Source: Shimia sp. R9_2 (GTDB taxonomy: Bacteria > Pseudomonadota > Alphaproteobacteria > Rhodobacterales > Rhodobacteraceae). From it: a stretch of DNA of 64,000 nt. The notes beneath the pieces are model-generated. The model saw nothing but the letters and a program-made list of their open reading frames with translations, searched no databases and was not told the origin of the DNA. Position numbers and translations under genes: made by a program. The DNA lies in NCBI RefSeq assembly GCF_017743735.1, contig NZ_JAGHRO010000006.1, positions 1 through 64,000 on the forward strand, given 5' to 3'. Shown here piece by piece: positions 31,890-41,100 of this stretch (the first letter of the stretch is position 1; every line of letters starts with the position of its first letter).

Positions 31890-33468
31890 CCGGTCTGTCC
31901 TCCGCTTCAAAACTGTCGGCGATCACATCCCCCACTCTCAGGGCATTGGCGGCGATGGTCAGGCTCGGGTTTACCCCCATCGACGTGGGCATGAAACTCG
32001 CATCCACCACCCAGAGGTTGGGCACCCCATGCACCGCGCAATTGCGATCCAGCACCGAGGTTTGCGGATCATCGCCAAACCGCAACGTGCCACAGGGGTG
32101 GCCAAAGTTCAGCTCGGGACCAGCGCCGACAAACATCATCCGAAGGCCTTTCAGGCTTTGGCGAAGCACCTTGCGAAAGGCTGTGCGGCGGGCGAGCAGC
32201 TCAGGCGCCATTGTGTAAGAAATCGCCAGACGGTGCGGGTCTTTGGGGTCAAACACCACGCGATTTTCAACCTTCGGCAGATCCTCCAAAATCCCGACAA
32301 AGAGCTTGGCGCTGCCAAAGAGCTTTGTCGCGAGTGCCGTTGGCAGGCGCAGTAACGGCTTCACAGCGCGCAGATGCCGCAGCGGGCTGCGTTCAAACGC
32401 CATGTTCAGATAATGCAGGATCTCCCCATACCGCGCCTCAACGCCCATGGCCTGCACCATGCCAAACCGCTCCCCGCTTTTGTGATAGAGATCGCGAAAA
32501 GCCAAGGCTTTGCTCGCGCCATTGCTCTTTGCGCCGCGCTTGGGCCACAGCAGGAACATCTCATTGAGATGAAACATCAAATTACGCCCGACCATGCCGC
32601 TTTGGTTGCCCAGGTCACCCGACGTCATGAGCACACGCGGCGAATGCAGCGCGCCTGCTGAGAGCACGTATCCCCGCGCGCTCAACTCGGCCTCTTCGCC
32701 AGCTTTGCGCAGGCGCAGTGCCGTGACCCCGTCACCTTGATGCAGAATCTCGGTGACCTCACAAAGATCAATCAAGGCGGCCTTGCCGGTTCCCAATGCC
32801 GGTTCCACCCCGGCTGAACGGCCGTCCATCTTGTAGTCGTGAGGGCATTTGCGGCCCAGGTAATCAGCTCCGCGGACACTATCCTTGAGCGCCAAGTGGC
32901 CTTTGTAGGGATGCAGCCCCGCCGACGTCATGGAGTCAAAAAGCGCCTGATCCGCTGCGGACATGGGCGCGCCATCTGGGATTTGAGACGGCTGCCCCAA
33001 AGGATCATCCGTGCCGCAGACATGATACATCGCTTCTGCCGCATCAAAATAAGGCGCCATCTCCGCATAGGACACGGGCCAACCGCCAGTGGGGTGTGGC
33101 GTCTCAGCGCTGTGATCCAGATCATGCGGCGCCGGGCGTTCCAACGCTGCGGCATAAAACACTGAACTGCCGCCGACGCCTGCCCCAAGAGGCGCGTTGA
33201 ATGTGGTTGAAAGGCCGTTCACCGTGGCTTCCAGCGGCTCCGGCCAATAGCCGCGCACCAGCCGCGCTTCCCGATCCCAAATGTCGGGGTTGAGGTCATG
33301 CTCCTCCGCGCGCACCCCAATTGGCCCGCGTTCCACAAACAAGACCGACAGCCCGCGCTCCGCCAGCCGCCTGCCAATGGTGCCGCCTCCCATGCCCGTG
33401 CCAATCACGATCACGTCCCAAGTGCGCGCGGTCGCTTCGGTTAGAGAAATCGGGGCGGTGGTGGTCAT
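31882..33468 (-). CDS. GMC-family (glucose-methanol-choline) oxidoreductase
   Basis: FAD-dependent oxidation of an alcohol or sugar. Seen: 528 residues. The N-terminal FAD fingerprint is VIVIGTGMGGGTIGRRLAERG with FVERGP. Near the C-terminus, HPCGTLRFGDDP and WVVDASFMPTSMGVNPSLT carry the conserved GMC_oxred_C His/Asn region. ATG 33468 overlaps the acyltransferase stop by ATGA; an in-frame GTG at 33480 is possible. No signal peptide is evident. In this locus it may oxidise a sugar or polyol residue of the glycan, but this is inference. Confidence 0.9.
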   Translation of the reverse strand: MTTTAPISLTEATARTWDVIVIGTGMGGGTIGRRLAERGLSVLFVERGPIGVRAEEHDLNPDIWDREARLVRGYWPEPLEATVNGLSTTFNAPLGAGVGGSSVFYAAALERPAPHDLDHSAETPHPTGGWPVSYAEMAPYFDAAEAMYHVCGTDDPLGQPSQIPDGAPMSAADQALFDSMTSAGLHPYKGHLALKDSVRGADYLGRKCPHDYKMDGRSAGVEPALGTGKAALIDLCEVTEILHQGDGVTALRLRKAGEEAELSARGYVLSAGALHSPRVLMTSGDLGNQSGMVGRNLMFHLNEMFLLWPKRGAKSNGASKALAFRDLYHKSGERFGMVQAMGVEARYGEILHYLNMAFERSPLRHLRAVKPLLRLPTALATKLFGSAKLFVGILEDLPKVENRVVFDPKDPHRLAISYTMAPELLARRTAFRKVLRQSLKGLRMMFVGAGPELNFGHPCGTLRFGDDPQTSVLDRNCAVHGVPNLWVVDASFMPTSMGVNPSLTIAANALRVGDVIADSFEAEDRPDG

Positions 33469-35537
33469 CCCGGATGCCACGTCATGACAGGGTAAAACAC
33501 CGCGCGCATCCGGCGCGCCGCCGCGTTGGTGACATGGTTGTTGTCAAAATACTGTCCCACGCCTCCCTGCACCGCATCACAGAGGAATGGATCGCAAAAC
33601 CAATCCCATGTGTCGAGAATTTGCGCGCCACTCCGACTGAGCGCCTCATTGGCCCCCGCAGCACGGCGCTCTGCATTTGTCACGCTGATCTGCCCGATCC
33701 GGCGCGCAAGTTGCGCCGTCAGCCGCCCATGCACCAAAGCCCGGGCAATATCGGGTGCCTTGTAGTAGGCGATCTCCGGCGGTTGGCGCAGCACATAAAC
33801 ATCTCGATCGAGCTGCGCGATCTCTTCCGTTGTGGCGGCCAGCGCTTTGGCCAGCAATCTGTCTTGGGTCATCGGGCCCAGGGCCTCACTGCGCAAACGG
33901 ATGGTGTTGTGAATGTCGTTGCCGCTGCCTTCACCCGTGGCGTAATAGGCCCAGCGTCCGATCAGCAGCACATCGCGCAGATCGGGCATCTGCTGCAGCG
34001 CTGCTCTGATCTGACGGTTTGCCGCTGCGCAGGCCGCGTCTTGGGCGCGGGTGGCCGCGCTTTCCTGTTTGGTGACGTCAAACAGCGGCGCACAACCCGC
34101 GCGCCAAATCACCAGCCCGCTGCGTTTGGTCTCATGGGCCGCCTGATCCAGCCCCTCAAAATAAGCCCGCACGTGGCTGTCACCCCAAACGATCAGGTTG
34201 TGATGTGCGCTCTCAGGTCCGATCGGACACACCTCCAGACCTTCAAACGGGCCGTCTTTTGGCACGTAACAGCGGGAGAAGTCCTGAAGGAAGTCGCCCG
34301 TCGCGGCAATGTGCATCTGGGATTGTGTATCAAAGCGTTGCGGCAATCCATCGGTGCGGTAGATCACCCATGAGAAGCTCACGGCGAGAGCCGAGGCGGC
34401 CACCAATGCGCTGAGCAGAGACCAGCTGGCCAGCTGTGTTGCCTTGCGCACCGGCTGTTCCACAAAGCGCCACGACAGCGTTGCCAAAACGAAGGAAATC
34501 GAAATCCAGAGCGCGGTCTCGGCGGGCCCGGCGTAGCTGCCCTGCAGATAGGTTGTCAGCGTGTAAACGGGCCAGTGCCACAAATAGAGCGAGTACGAGA
34601 TCAGGCCGATCAACACAGGCACGCGCATTGACAGCACGCGGTTGACCCAATTGTCCTCCTGCCCGTTGGCAATCAACATCACCGTGCCCAGCACCGGCGC
34701 GATCACCTGCCATCCGGGAAACCCGCTGCCCGCCTGCACAAACAGAATGGAGACACCCAAAAGCAAAAGGCCAACCCAGCTGATGGCCTGATGTTCGCGC
34801 ATCAGGTCGGGGCGCTCATGGCGCAAAACCGCAAGGCCCACGCCCGCCAGCAGTTCCCAGGCGCGGAACGGAAACAGATAAAACGCCGCAGGATGGGCGC
34901 GCGGGGTCATGATCAGATTGCCCAGCAGCGACAACACAAAACAGCTTGCCAAGGCGATCCAAAGCCCACGTGCGCTGCGGGCGAAAATCAGGAACAGTAG
35001 CGGCAGAAACACATAGAATTGCTCTTCAACCGAGAGTGACCATGTGTGCAGCATAATCTTTTCTTCTGCAGCCCCATCAAAATATCCGGCCTGCCGATAA
35101 AACATGACATTGGATAGATAGACCGTCGCGGCCACCACGCCTTTTGCGGTTTCGCGGAAATCGGAGGGCAAAAGGATCAGCGCACCAATCGCAAGCACTG
35201 CAAAAGCCATCACGAAATAGGCCGGTGCCAGCCGCCGGATGCGCCGCATATAAAACTGCCCAAGCGCCAGCCGCCCGGTTTCCTGATGCTCGCGCCACAG
35301 AAGGCCGCCGATCAGAAACCCCGAGATGACAAAGAAAATGTCGACACCGACAAAACCGCCCCCAAAACCGGGCACGCCGAAATGAAAAAACACCACAGCG
35401 AGTACTGCGATGGCACGCAGGCCGTCGATCTCTCTGCGGTGAAACGGCCCGCCCAACGCCTCTGCGCGCGGGGTATCGGCCTCGTTCGTTTTCTCTTCCG
35501 GCTGATCCGAAATGTCTTTGTTTAGGGCACGTTGCAT
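33465..35537 (-). CDS. OafA/YrhL-type acyltransferase with C-terminal SGNH domain
   Basis: Adds O-acetyl groups to surface polysaccharide. Seen: 690 residues. The acyltransferase-3 membrane domain (about 35-400) starts RREIDGLRAIAVLAVVFFHF, with the catalytic-type His, and continues GGGFVGVDIFFVISGFLIGG and FYMRRIRRLAPAYF; it has about ten to eleven helices. The C-terminal periplasmic part (about 430-690) is an SGNH hydrolase domain with NLIVWGDSHVRAY (catalytic Ser) and FDNNHVTNAA (Asp/His). This fused layout is typical of OafA. The start MQRALNKD at 35537 is preceded by AAGGAAC. It heads the minus-strand unit with the GMC and SDR genes. Confidence 0.92.
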   Translation of the reverse strand: MQRALNKDISDQPEEKTNEADTPRAEALGGPFHRREIDGLRAIAVLAVVFFHFGVPGFGGGFVGVDIFFVISGFLIGGLLWREHQETGRLALGQFYMRRIRRLAPAYFVMAFAVLAIGALILLPSDFRETAKGVVAATVYLSNVMFYRQAGYFDGAAEEKIMLHTWSLSVEEQFYVFLPLLFLIFARSARGLWIALASCFVLSLLGNLIMTPRAHPAAFYLFPFRAWELLAGVGLAVLRHERPDLMREHQAISWVGLLLLGVSILFVQAGSGFPGWQVIAPVLGTVMLIANGQEDNWVNRVLSMRVPVLIGLISYSLYLWHWPVYTLTTYLQGSYAGPAETALWISISFVLATLSWRFVEQPVRKATQLASWSLLSALVAASALAVSFSWVIYRTDGLPQRFDTQSQMHIAATGDFLQDFSRCYVPKDGPFEGLEVCPIGPESAHHNLIVWGDSHVRAYFEGLDQAAHETKRSGLVIWRAGCAPLFDVTKQESAATRAQDAACAAANRQIRAALQQMPDLRDVLLIGRWAYYATGEGSGNDIHNTIRLRSEALGPMTQDRLLAKALAATTEEIAQLDRDVYVLRQPPEIAYYKAPDIARALVHGRLTAQLARRIGQISVTNAERRAAGANEALSRSGAQILDTWDWFCDPFLCDAVQGGVGQYFDNNHVTNAAARRMRAVFYPVMTWHPG

Positions 35538-35706
35538 GCGCGCGGTGTTCCTTGCGTCAGATGGGTCTTGGCGCACAGAGAACACCTCTGTGCAGTGGGG
35601 GGCAAGCTTCGCCTGACGCCATAGTAACGTTGCTTTATTAAAGAGGTTTTGCGACAACGCTTTGAAATGCGCATGGATGTGTTTTGCGCCCTTTGGAGAG
35701 CCAGAT

Positions 35707-36246
35707 TTGCAAGACCCTACGCAGGTTTCCGCAACCACACCGGATTGGAGCCGGGAGCAGATCTCCCGTTTCTGGGACCCTGCGCCTAAACTTCTGCGCG
35801 CGATCCGCCGCTATCAGGCCGCACGTGCCAAAGGGGGCGTCTGGGGCGGATTGGTCTCCAAATACTGGGTTCTTGTGCATCGCTTCTGGTCGCTGATCAC
35901 CCAATCCGAAATCCATCTCAATATGGCCATCGAAGGCGGCCTGCGCCTGCCGCATCCCACAGGCATCATTGTGCATTCCAGCGCCAGAATTGGCCCGAAC
36001 TGCCAGCTCATGCATCAAGTCACCCTTGCAGGTACTGTGGTGCTGGAGGGGCATGTGGATGTGGGGGCGGGCGCCAAACTGATCGGCCCTCTGTTCGTGG
36101 GGCGTGATGCGGAAATTGGTGCCAATGCGGTGGTCACGACAAATGTCCCCGCTGGTGCGGTGGTCGGCGGTGTGCCCGCGCGGCTGCTTAAAATGAAACC
36201 CGGCTATGAGGTGCCAGCGCAAGGCAAGGCGCAAACGCGCCACTGA
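35707..36246 (+). CDS. Left-handed beta-helix O-acetyltransferase, serine acetyltransferase-like (probable TTG start)
   Basis: Seen: 179 residues if begun at TTG 35707, which is 6 bases after GGAGAG. Frames from ATG 35677 would be 10 residues longer but have no ribosome site. The C-terminal half is a hexapeptide-repeat helix (GIIVHSSARIGPNCQLMHQV, then LEGHVDVGAGAKLIGPLFVG and IGANAVVTTNVPAGAVVGGV) like CysE-type SATs. The His in LMHQVTLAG is the expected catalytic residue. It may make O-acetylserine, but in this locus sugar O-acetylation is as likely. It is divergent from the OafA-type gene and convergent with the polymerase-like gene. Confidence 0.82.
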   Translation: MQDPTQVSATTPDWSREQISRFWDPAPKLLRAIRRYQAARAKGGVWGGLVSKYWVLVHRFWSLITQSEIHLNMAIEGGLRLPHPTGIIVHSSARIGPNCQLMHQVTLAGTVVLEGHVDVGAGAKLIGPLFVGRDAEIGANAVVTTNVPAGAVVGGVPARLLKMKPGYEVPAQGKAQTRH

Positions 36247-36253
36247 TACGGCC

Positions 36254-37759
36254 CTAAAGAATGGTGCGCGGACGTTCTTTTTGCGCCTGATCCGCGTTTG
36301 TGCCTTGTGGCGCATCCGATGTCTGCGCGCCGTGCAAACGCGCGCGTGCCATGCGTTCCGCATGACCAAACAGTGTCCCGGCAATCAGCCAAGTCGTCGG
36401 GGTCAGCGTGGCGTTGGGGAGCATATCGATCATGTTAAAGCCCAGCATTACCGCAAGCGGCCCGATATAGGGGGACAACCCGTCCTCCGATGTGTCGCGT
36501 GCTGAAGGCGCATCTAGCAGCTTATAAGATCTCTCTGAGCGCAGCCGGTCCTGCTCCTGCACATGGGCGTGGCGTAGCTCTCTGAAAATCAGCCAGATCG
36601 GCAGCGCCATCAGGCCAAATTGCGCTAGATAGCCGACCCAGCCCCAGACCCCAATCACGATGATCCAATAGCCGTCAGACACCGTGGTGATCGCGCCCGT
36701 GGTGCTGTCGCGCAAATGATTGCGCCCCCAAATGCCCCATCCAAATAGCGGCTTCTCCATGGCGCGCTCAAACAGAATGTCTTCGTTCACAATCCGGAAA
36801 TTCAGCGAATGGGCCCGCTCCGCACTGACCGCTTCGGCCTGTGCTACAATCGCGTCACTCGGCACCAGATTGGCAAGCTTCAGCGCCGGATAAAACAACA
36901 TCAACGCTGCCAACAAGGCGGCCACGCGCACCTGCGCACGCCGTCCCATGAATAGGATGACACAGCCCGCCGCCGCAGCATAAACCAGCGTTGCCAGCGT
37001 TTTGCACAACACCAGCACAGCTGCCAGGTAGAGCGTCGCAAGCAAGAATTTCGCCCGCATCTGCCCGCTATCCGCTCGCCACAAAGCAAGTGCTGCGAGC
37101 AACGCTGTCAGGACAAAATACGCCAGCCAAATCCCATGGTAGAGGAACACCATCGGGCGATATCCACCGCCGCGAATGGTTTGCGAAAAGAGGTGCTGAT
37201 AATAGCCGTAAACCCAATTGTTGAGCTGCGGGCTGAGCCGGACCTCCAGCAAAATGGGCAGCGAATACGCCAACCCGCCAATCATCAGCGCGATCAGCAA
37301 ATCTCGTTGATCCGCGCGAGTCTGCAAGAGCGCCCGCGCCAGCAGAAAGCCGATCACCAGAATGAAATTGTTGATCGGCTGCGCCACCGCATCCTGCAGG
37401 TACAATCCGCGAATGAACATCTCGGTGAAAATCAGCGGCTCGCCATTGCTCAGCACCGTTGCCACCGGACTCAGCACAAAAATCGCCAGAAGCCAGCGCG
37501 CGAGCACACTTTCGGGCAGCAGCTTTGGCCGCTGCGGTAGCACGAAGACCACCACGATCAGGATTGCCAGATTGGGCAGGCTGGTTTTGTCCAGCGCGGG
37601 CATGAGAGGGAAGTCAAACTCGGCCGGTGGTGGGGGCAGCAGCAAATAGGCCCCAAGCAGCGACCAGATCAATGCCCGCCCGGGCGGCAGGCTGACAAAC
37701 AGCCGCCAAATCACCACCGGCCAAAGCATCAGCATCAGGGTGGCAAGAACATTGGGCAT
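36254..37759 (-). CDS. O-antigen ligase/polymerase-like membrane protein
   Basis: Seen: 501 residues, about eleven to twelve hydrophobic helices from residue 5 to about 470. A large loop at about 300-360 contains RAHSLNFRIVNEDILFERAMEKPLFGWG in two pieces (SLNFRIVNEDILFERA, then EKPLFGWGIWGRNH). The G-x-G loop motif is characteristic of the Wzy/WaaL/ExoQ superfamily. It should join repeat units or ligate the chain in the periplasm. A hydrophilic C-terminal tail follows. It lies downstream of the ExoY-like gene with 110 bases between them; the short gap may still allow co-transcription. Confidence 0.82.
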   Translation of the reverse strand: MPNVLATLMLMLWPVVIWRLFVSLPPGRALIWSLLGAYLLLPPPPAEFDFPLMPALDKTSLPNLAILIVVVFVLPQRPKLLPESVLARWLLAIFVLSPVATVLSNGEPLIFTEMFIRGLYLQDAVAQPINNFILVIGFLLARALLQTRADQRDLLIALMIGGLAYSLPILLEVRLSPQLNNWVYGYYQHLFSQTIRGGGYRPMVFLYHGIWLAYFVLTALLAALALWRADSGQMRAKFLLATLYLAAVLVLCKTLATLVYAAAAGCVILFMGRRAQVRVAALLAALMLFYPALKLANLVPSDAIVAQAEAVSAERAHSLNFRIVNEDILFERAMEKPLFGWGIWGRNHLRDSTTGAITTVSDGYWIIVIGVWGWVGYLAQFGLMALPIWLIFRELRHAHVQEQDRLRSERSYKLLDAPSARDTSEDGLSPYIGPLAVMLGFNMIDMLPNATLTPTTWLIAGTLFGHAERMARARLHGAQTSDAPQGTNADQAQKERPRTIL

Positions 37760-37869
37760 CAGGCGGGGGCCTTCCTCGTCAGCTTTGCGGGTTTTGCGGG
37801 CAATGCGCGAAGCCGCCGGTCTCTGACGCCACCTTAACCTGCAGCGTCAGAGCTGTCAGCCGAAGCAGA

Positions 37870-38535
37870 TCAGCGGCCGGTGGCGGCTGTCACCACGGCC
37901 ACAGTGCGCAGAATGATCTTCAGATCCGTGCGCAGCGACAGCGCGCGGTCATAGTGGCTGTCGTGGATGGCGCGCTCGGCAAAGCTGCATTCGTTGCGCT
38001 CAGAAATCTGCCAGAAACCGGTGATCCCGGGGCGCAGGGTGTAGTAAGCTGCACCCGGATAAAGTGTGGCTTGCTCCGGCATCATCGGGCGCGGCCCAAC
38101 CACGGACATGTCGCCCATCAGCACGTTAAAGAACTGCGGCAGCTCATCCATCGAGGTTTTGCGGATGATCCGGCCAAGCCGCGTGATCCGGGGATCATCG
38201 GTCAGCTTCTGCTTGTCTTCCCACTCCATGCGGGCCTTGGGGTTGCGTTTCAGAAGCTCTTCCAGCTCGCTCTCCGCATTGGGAACCATCGAGCGGAGTT
38301 TGAGCATGTAAAACCGCTTGCCGTTTTTCCCGATGCGTTCCTGCCGATAAAACGGCGCGCTGCCATCCAGCGAGATCAACAGCGCCAGCAGTGTGATGAC
38401 AAGGCTCACCGGCAGCGCCACAATCAGCACAAAAATTACGTCACAAAACCGCTTAAACCCGCCTCGGTAGATCCCGTGCCTGTTTGGGGTTACCACAAAC
38501 CCCTGCGCAAAATCGTCCCGCGAATAAATCGCCAT
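37870..38535 (-). CDS. Initiating sugar transferase, ExoY/WcaJ type
   Basis: Transfers a sugar phosphate from UDP-sugar to undecaprenyl phosphate, starting polysaccharide assembly. Seen: 221 residues from ATG 38535, 7 bases after a GGGGAT ribosome site (ATG 38544 is an alternative). The single N-terminal helix is at about 30-55 (FVLIVALPVSLVITLLALLI). The polyisoprenyl-phosphate sugar transferase core has RQERIGKNGKRFYMLKLRSM, ITRLGRIIRKTSMDELPQF, VGPRPMMPEQ and RPGITGFWQISERNE. Its short length (no DUF4012/CoA-binding N-terminus) places it with ExoY. The long upstream region to 39021 holds its promoter. Confidence 0.9.
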   Translation of the reverse strand: MAIYSRDDFAQGFVVTPNRHGIYRGGFKRFCDVIFVLIVALPVSLVITLLALLISLDGSAPFYRQERIGKNGKRFYMLKLRSMVPNAESELEELLKRNPKARMEWEDKQKLTDDPRITRLGRIIRKTSMDELPQFFNVLMGDMSVVGPRPMMPEQATLYPGAAYYTLRPGITGFWQISERNECSFAERAIHDSHYDRALSLRTDLKIILRTVAVVTAATGR

Positions 38536-39021
38536 TTGTTTCATCCCCAAAACACACCGGGGAGGGCATCATCGAACACAAAACATCACTGTGGTCGGTC
38601 CCATGCGGTTCCGACAAATCCGTCATTCTGAGCTGTTTTGAAAAAGAGGTCCCTATCAGCAGGGATCAGTCACAGTGTCGTCCTTAGTCTTAGTTCTTCA
38701 GATGCTCCTCCAAGGAAGCGCCCACCCAAGGACAAACTTTAGCCACAATTTTCCAGAAATCCACCTTAACTTAAGTATAGATTTGGCTAAATGGTTGAAA
38801 ATAAGCACTTCTGTTGGGTGTGGGGCCGCTAGAAACTGACATATTGGTTAAAATTGAAGTCAGCTTCTCTGGCGCTGGTGTCTGCATTGGAAACGATGGT
38901 TTTGAGGGGGCGTGATTGTTTCTGATCGCGTAGGCGAGGGCACACGGGCGCAATCAAAAAAGCACAGGGTGATTCGGCAAAAATCCGCCCATCACCGCCA
39001 AATTTGACCGAATTGTGGCGC
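38536..39021. other. About 490-base regulatory region between wzz-like and exoY-like genes
   Basis: Seen: an AT-rich, geneless stretch. Notable pieces are the inverted repeat TCCCT/AGGGA (38650-38654, 38661-38665), GTCGG/CCGAC (38594-38598, 38611-38615), and the perfect 11-base palindrome CTTAACTTAAG (38765-38775). Next to the wzz-like stop there is a possible terminator. The promoter of the exoY-like gene must lie here. I cannot name the regulators. Confidence 0.5.
38955..38996 (-). terminator. Possible terminator after the wzz-like gene
   Basis: Seen on the minus strand: GGTGAT pairs with ATCACC (38991-38996 and 38968-38973), with an inner CGG/CCG pair, followed 6 bases later by TTTTTT. 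The stem is short, so it is only a candidate. Confidence 0.4.
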
Positions 39022-40293
39022 TCAGCTGCTGAGGTTCAAGATCGCCGTGGCCAGCATCCCAAAGGTTGCGATCAGTGCTGTAAAGCGGGCGACTGAGCCC
39101 AAGGTTTTGAGCCGCCTTTGTTTGGGTGTCTGCAGCACCGGAATTGCAGCCACGGCGCGCAGCCGCAGTTGTCGTTCCAGTTGTCCGCGAGTCCAGATCA
39201 CCGGGCTGCGCATTTCAATCAACAGCACAAAGCTGATGGCGACCATCACGCTCAGCAATCCGCCCATCGCCAGAATGCGTTTGCGCGACGGAGCGACAGG
39301 CCAATCCGGCGGCAAGGCTTTTTCCAGAACGGTAAAGCTTTCCGACTGTTGGCTCGCTTCCAGCATCTGCTGCATCTCGGCTTCGGCCTTACCTGCCGTG
39401 ATTGCCTGATATTGCTCTTCCAGTTTTGCAAGCTGACGCTCCAGCTTGCCGTATTGCTGTTCCAGTCGCGGCGTATCTGCCAGCGCGGCCTCAATTTCGG
39501 CAATTTCCAGTTGATAGAGCGCAGCCTCTTCCTTCAGGCGGCGCACACGCTGCGCGCGCACCGAATTGCCGCCGGAAGCTGCACTTTCATTCTCAAGGAT
39601 TTGACGCTGCACTTCGAGTTCGATCTGCTGGAGATCCACAAGCCGGGTCCGCAGAGCCTCCACCCCGCCAGACAGCAAAACGGCATTGTCCCGTTTGTAG
39701 TCAGCGATCTGCGTTTCCATGGCGGCAATACCCGCCCCGACACGGCGCTCCTCACTGTCAAAGAAATTCAGCGTTTCGGTGATGCGTGCGATGCGGCGCT
39801 GATCTTCCTGCTCCAGCACATTGTTGACCAGCTCGTTGGCCACATTGGCGGCCAGTACCGGGTCTGTCATCCGCACCGTCACCAGAAGAGCGGACGGGCT
39901 GATATCCTGACGCCAGCGAAATTCCGGGTTGATGATATGCACCACCCGCGCAGTTTCGCGCAGCAGGGCCACCTTTTGCATCTCACTCAGGTCAGAGTCG
40001 CGATAGAGCCCAAACTTCTGGATGATGGTCAGCAGATTGTCCCGCGCCATCACACGCTGCTCCACGATCTGCAGCTTTTGCAGCATGTCAGCGTTCAACG
40101 CACCCGGCGTGGTGCTGCCGGTTTGGATGGAGGGCTGCTCGATCTGAATGGTGGCGGAGGTTTCATACTCTCGCGGCAGGCTCAGCACATAGGCAAGGGA
40201 GATCAGCAGCCCAGCGGCAATCACACTGACCCACAGAAACGACCTTCTGCGCAACATGCCCAGCACTTCAGCAATAGACTGGATCTTATCCAT
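39022..40293 (-). CDS. Wzz/GumC-type chain-length determinant protein
   Basis: Controls the chain length and export of polysaccharide. Seen: 423 residues from MDKIQSIAEVLGML (40293), after a GAGGA ribosome site. TM1 is at about 22-40. A large periplasmic coiled-coil region (about 120-320) contains the leucine- and glutamine-rich LRTRLVDLQQIELEVQRQIL and LEQQYGKLERQLAKLEEQYQ. TM2 is at about 345-365 and a final hydrophobic end at about 400-420. It has no fused tyrosine kinase; the cpsD-like ATPase at 22503 could be the partner but is far away and has a defective P-loop. It lies 75 bases below the PPTase gene and may be transcribed with it. Confidence 0.9.
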   Translation of the reverse strand: MDKIQSIAEVLGMLRRRSFLWVSVIAAGLLISLAYVLSLPREYETSATIQIEQPSIQTGSTTPGALNADMLQKLQIVEQRVMARDNLLTIIQKFGLYRDSDLSEMQKVALLRETARVVHIINPEFRWRQDISPSALLVTVRMTDPVLAANVANELVNNVLEQEDQRRIARITETLNFFDSEERRVGAGIAAMETQIADYKRDNAVLLSGGVEALRTRLVDLQQIELEVQRQILENESAASGGNSVRAQRVRRLKEEAALYQLEIAEIEAALADTPRLEQQYGKLERQLAKLEEQYQAITAGKAEAEMQQMLEASQQSESFTVLEKALPPDWPVAPSRKRILAMGGLLSVMVAISFVLLIEMRSPVIWTRGQLERQLRLRAVAAIPVLQTPKQRRLKTLGSVARFTALIATFGMLATAILNLSS

Positions 40294-40368
40294 GCCCGTC
40301 CTCAAACCTTCCAACGGCGCGACTCAGACCCCGCGCTCTTGATGTCCCTTTATGGCGTGTGAATATGG

Positions 40369-41100
40369 TTATCCCATGGCGCAAAAGGGGAATTCGGCAT
40401 TTTCCGTCGCCGCGTGCGCGCCTATGGCGACCAAAGCAAACATATGACCACCGGCTTCCCCCACCTGTCCACACAGCGTGGCATTGGCCGGAACACTTCC
40501 GACATCTCTCGTAAAACGCGCGGTGAAATATGCGGTGGTTTCGGCCCATGTGATCTCAAGGGTCTTAAAATCAAAAAGACAGCCCGTCAGAGGATATTGC
40601 GCCTTGAACACCGCTTCTTTGGCGCAAAACAGCCGTCTTGCGTCTCTCGCGCGCAGGTCGGAAGGGAGCGCAAGCAACCGGTCCAATTCGTGTTGGGTGC
40701 AAACCGCGTCGATCACATCTGCCGGGAGCGCCTCCGCTGGCTCGACATCCACACCCAGCGCGTGAAAGTCCTCCCGCCGTCCAAGCACCGCGATGCAGCT
40801 TGATCCGTCATGGCTGATTGAGCCGGTCAAACCCTCCGGCCAGATGGGCGCGCGGTCTTGCCCTGCCGGTATCGCCTGTTCTGCGACGTCCAGATCACGC
40901 ATCGCCATGCGCGCGGCATGACGCCCCGCCGCAAATTCACGCCGTCGCGCGGGCACCGCTTTTGCGATCGCTGGCGCCTCTTCGGGCCAGACCACCGCCA
41001 GAGACCCTCTCGGATCGCTGACCGCTACGGCCACCGCCTTGGGCGCAATCCGCGCAAGCCCCTGTTGCAGCGCGATCAGCGGTGGCGCGACCGGTCTCAT
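40369..41100 (-). CDS. Sfp-type 4'-phosphopantetheinyl transferase
   Basis: Converts carrier domains to their holo form with CoA. Seen: 243 residues with the three family motifs: a GSISHDGSSCIAVL-type second motif, GVDVEPAEAL (Mg-binding GxDxE) and FCAKEAVFKAQYP (the WxxKEAxxK-type motif with F and C at the first positions). It overlaps the NRPS stop by ATGA, so it very probably activates the carrier domains of the NRPS (Ser1467) and PKS (Ser1802) in the same operon. Resemblance to EntD-like siderophore PPTases is possible. It ends 75 bases before the wzz-like gene. Confidence 0.93.
   Translation of the reverse strand: MRPVAPPLIALQQGLARIAPKAVAVAVSDPRGSLAVVWPEEAPAIAKAVPARRREFAAGRHAARMAMRDLDVAEQAIPAGQDRAPIWPEGLTGSISHDGSSCIAVLGRREDFHALGVDVEPAEALPADVIDAVCTQHELDRLLALPSDLRARDARRLFCAKEAVFKAQYPLTGCLFDFKTLEITWAETTAYFTARFTRDVGSVPANATLCGQVGEAGGHMFALVAIGAHAATENAEFPFCAMG

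Noticed and set aside
39118..40362. 414-codon open frame on the plus strand
   Set aside because: It is antisense to the wzz-like gene, which has a clear membrane and coiled-coil pattern; the frame is rich in His, Gln and Arg and matches no family.
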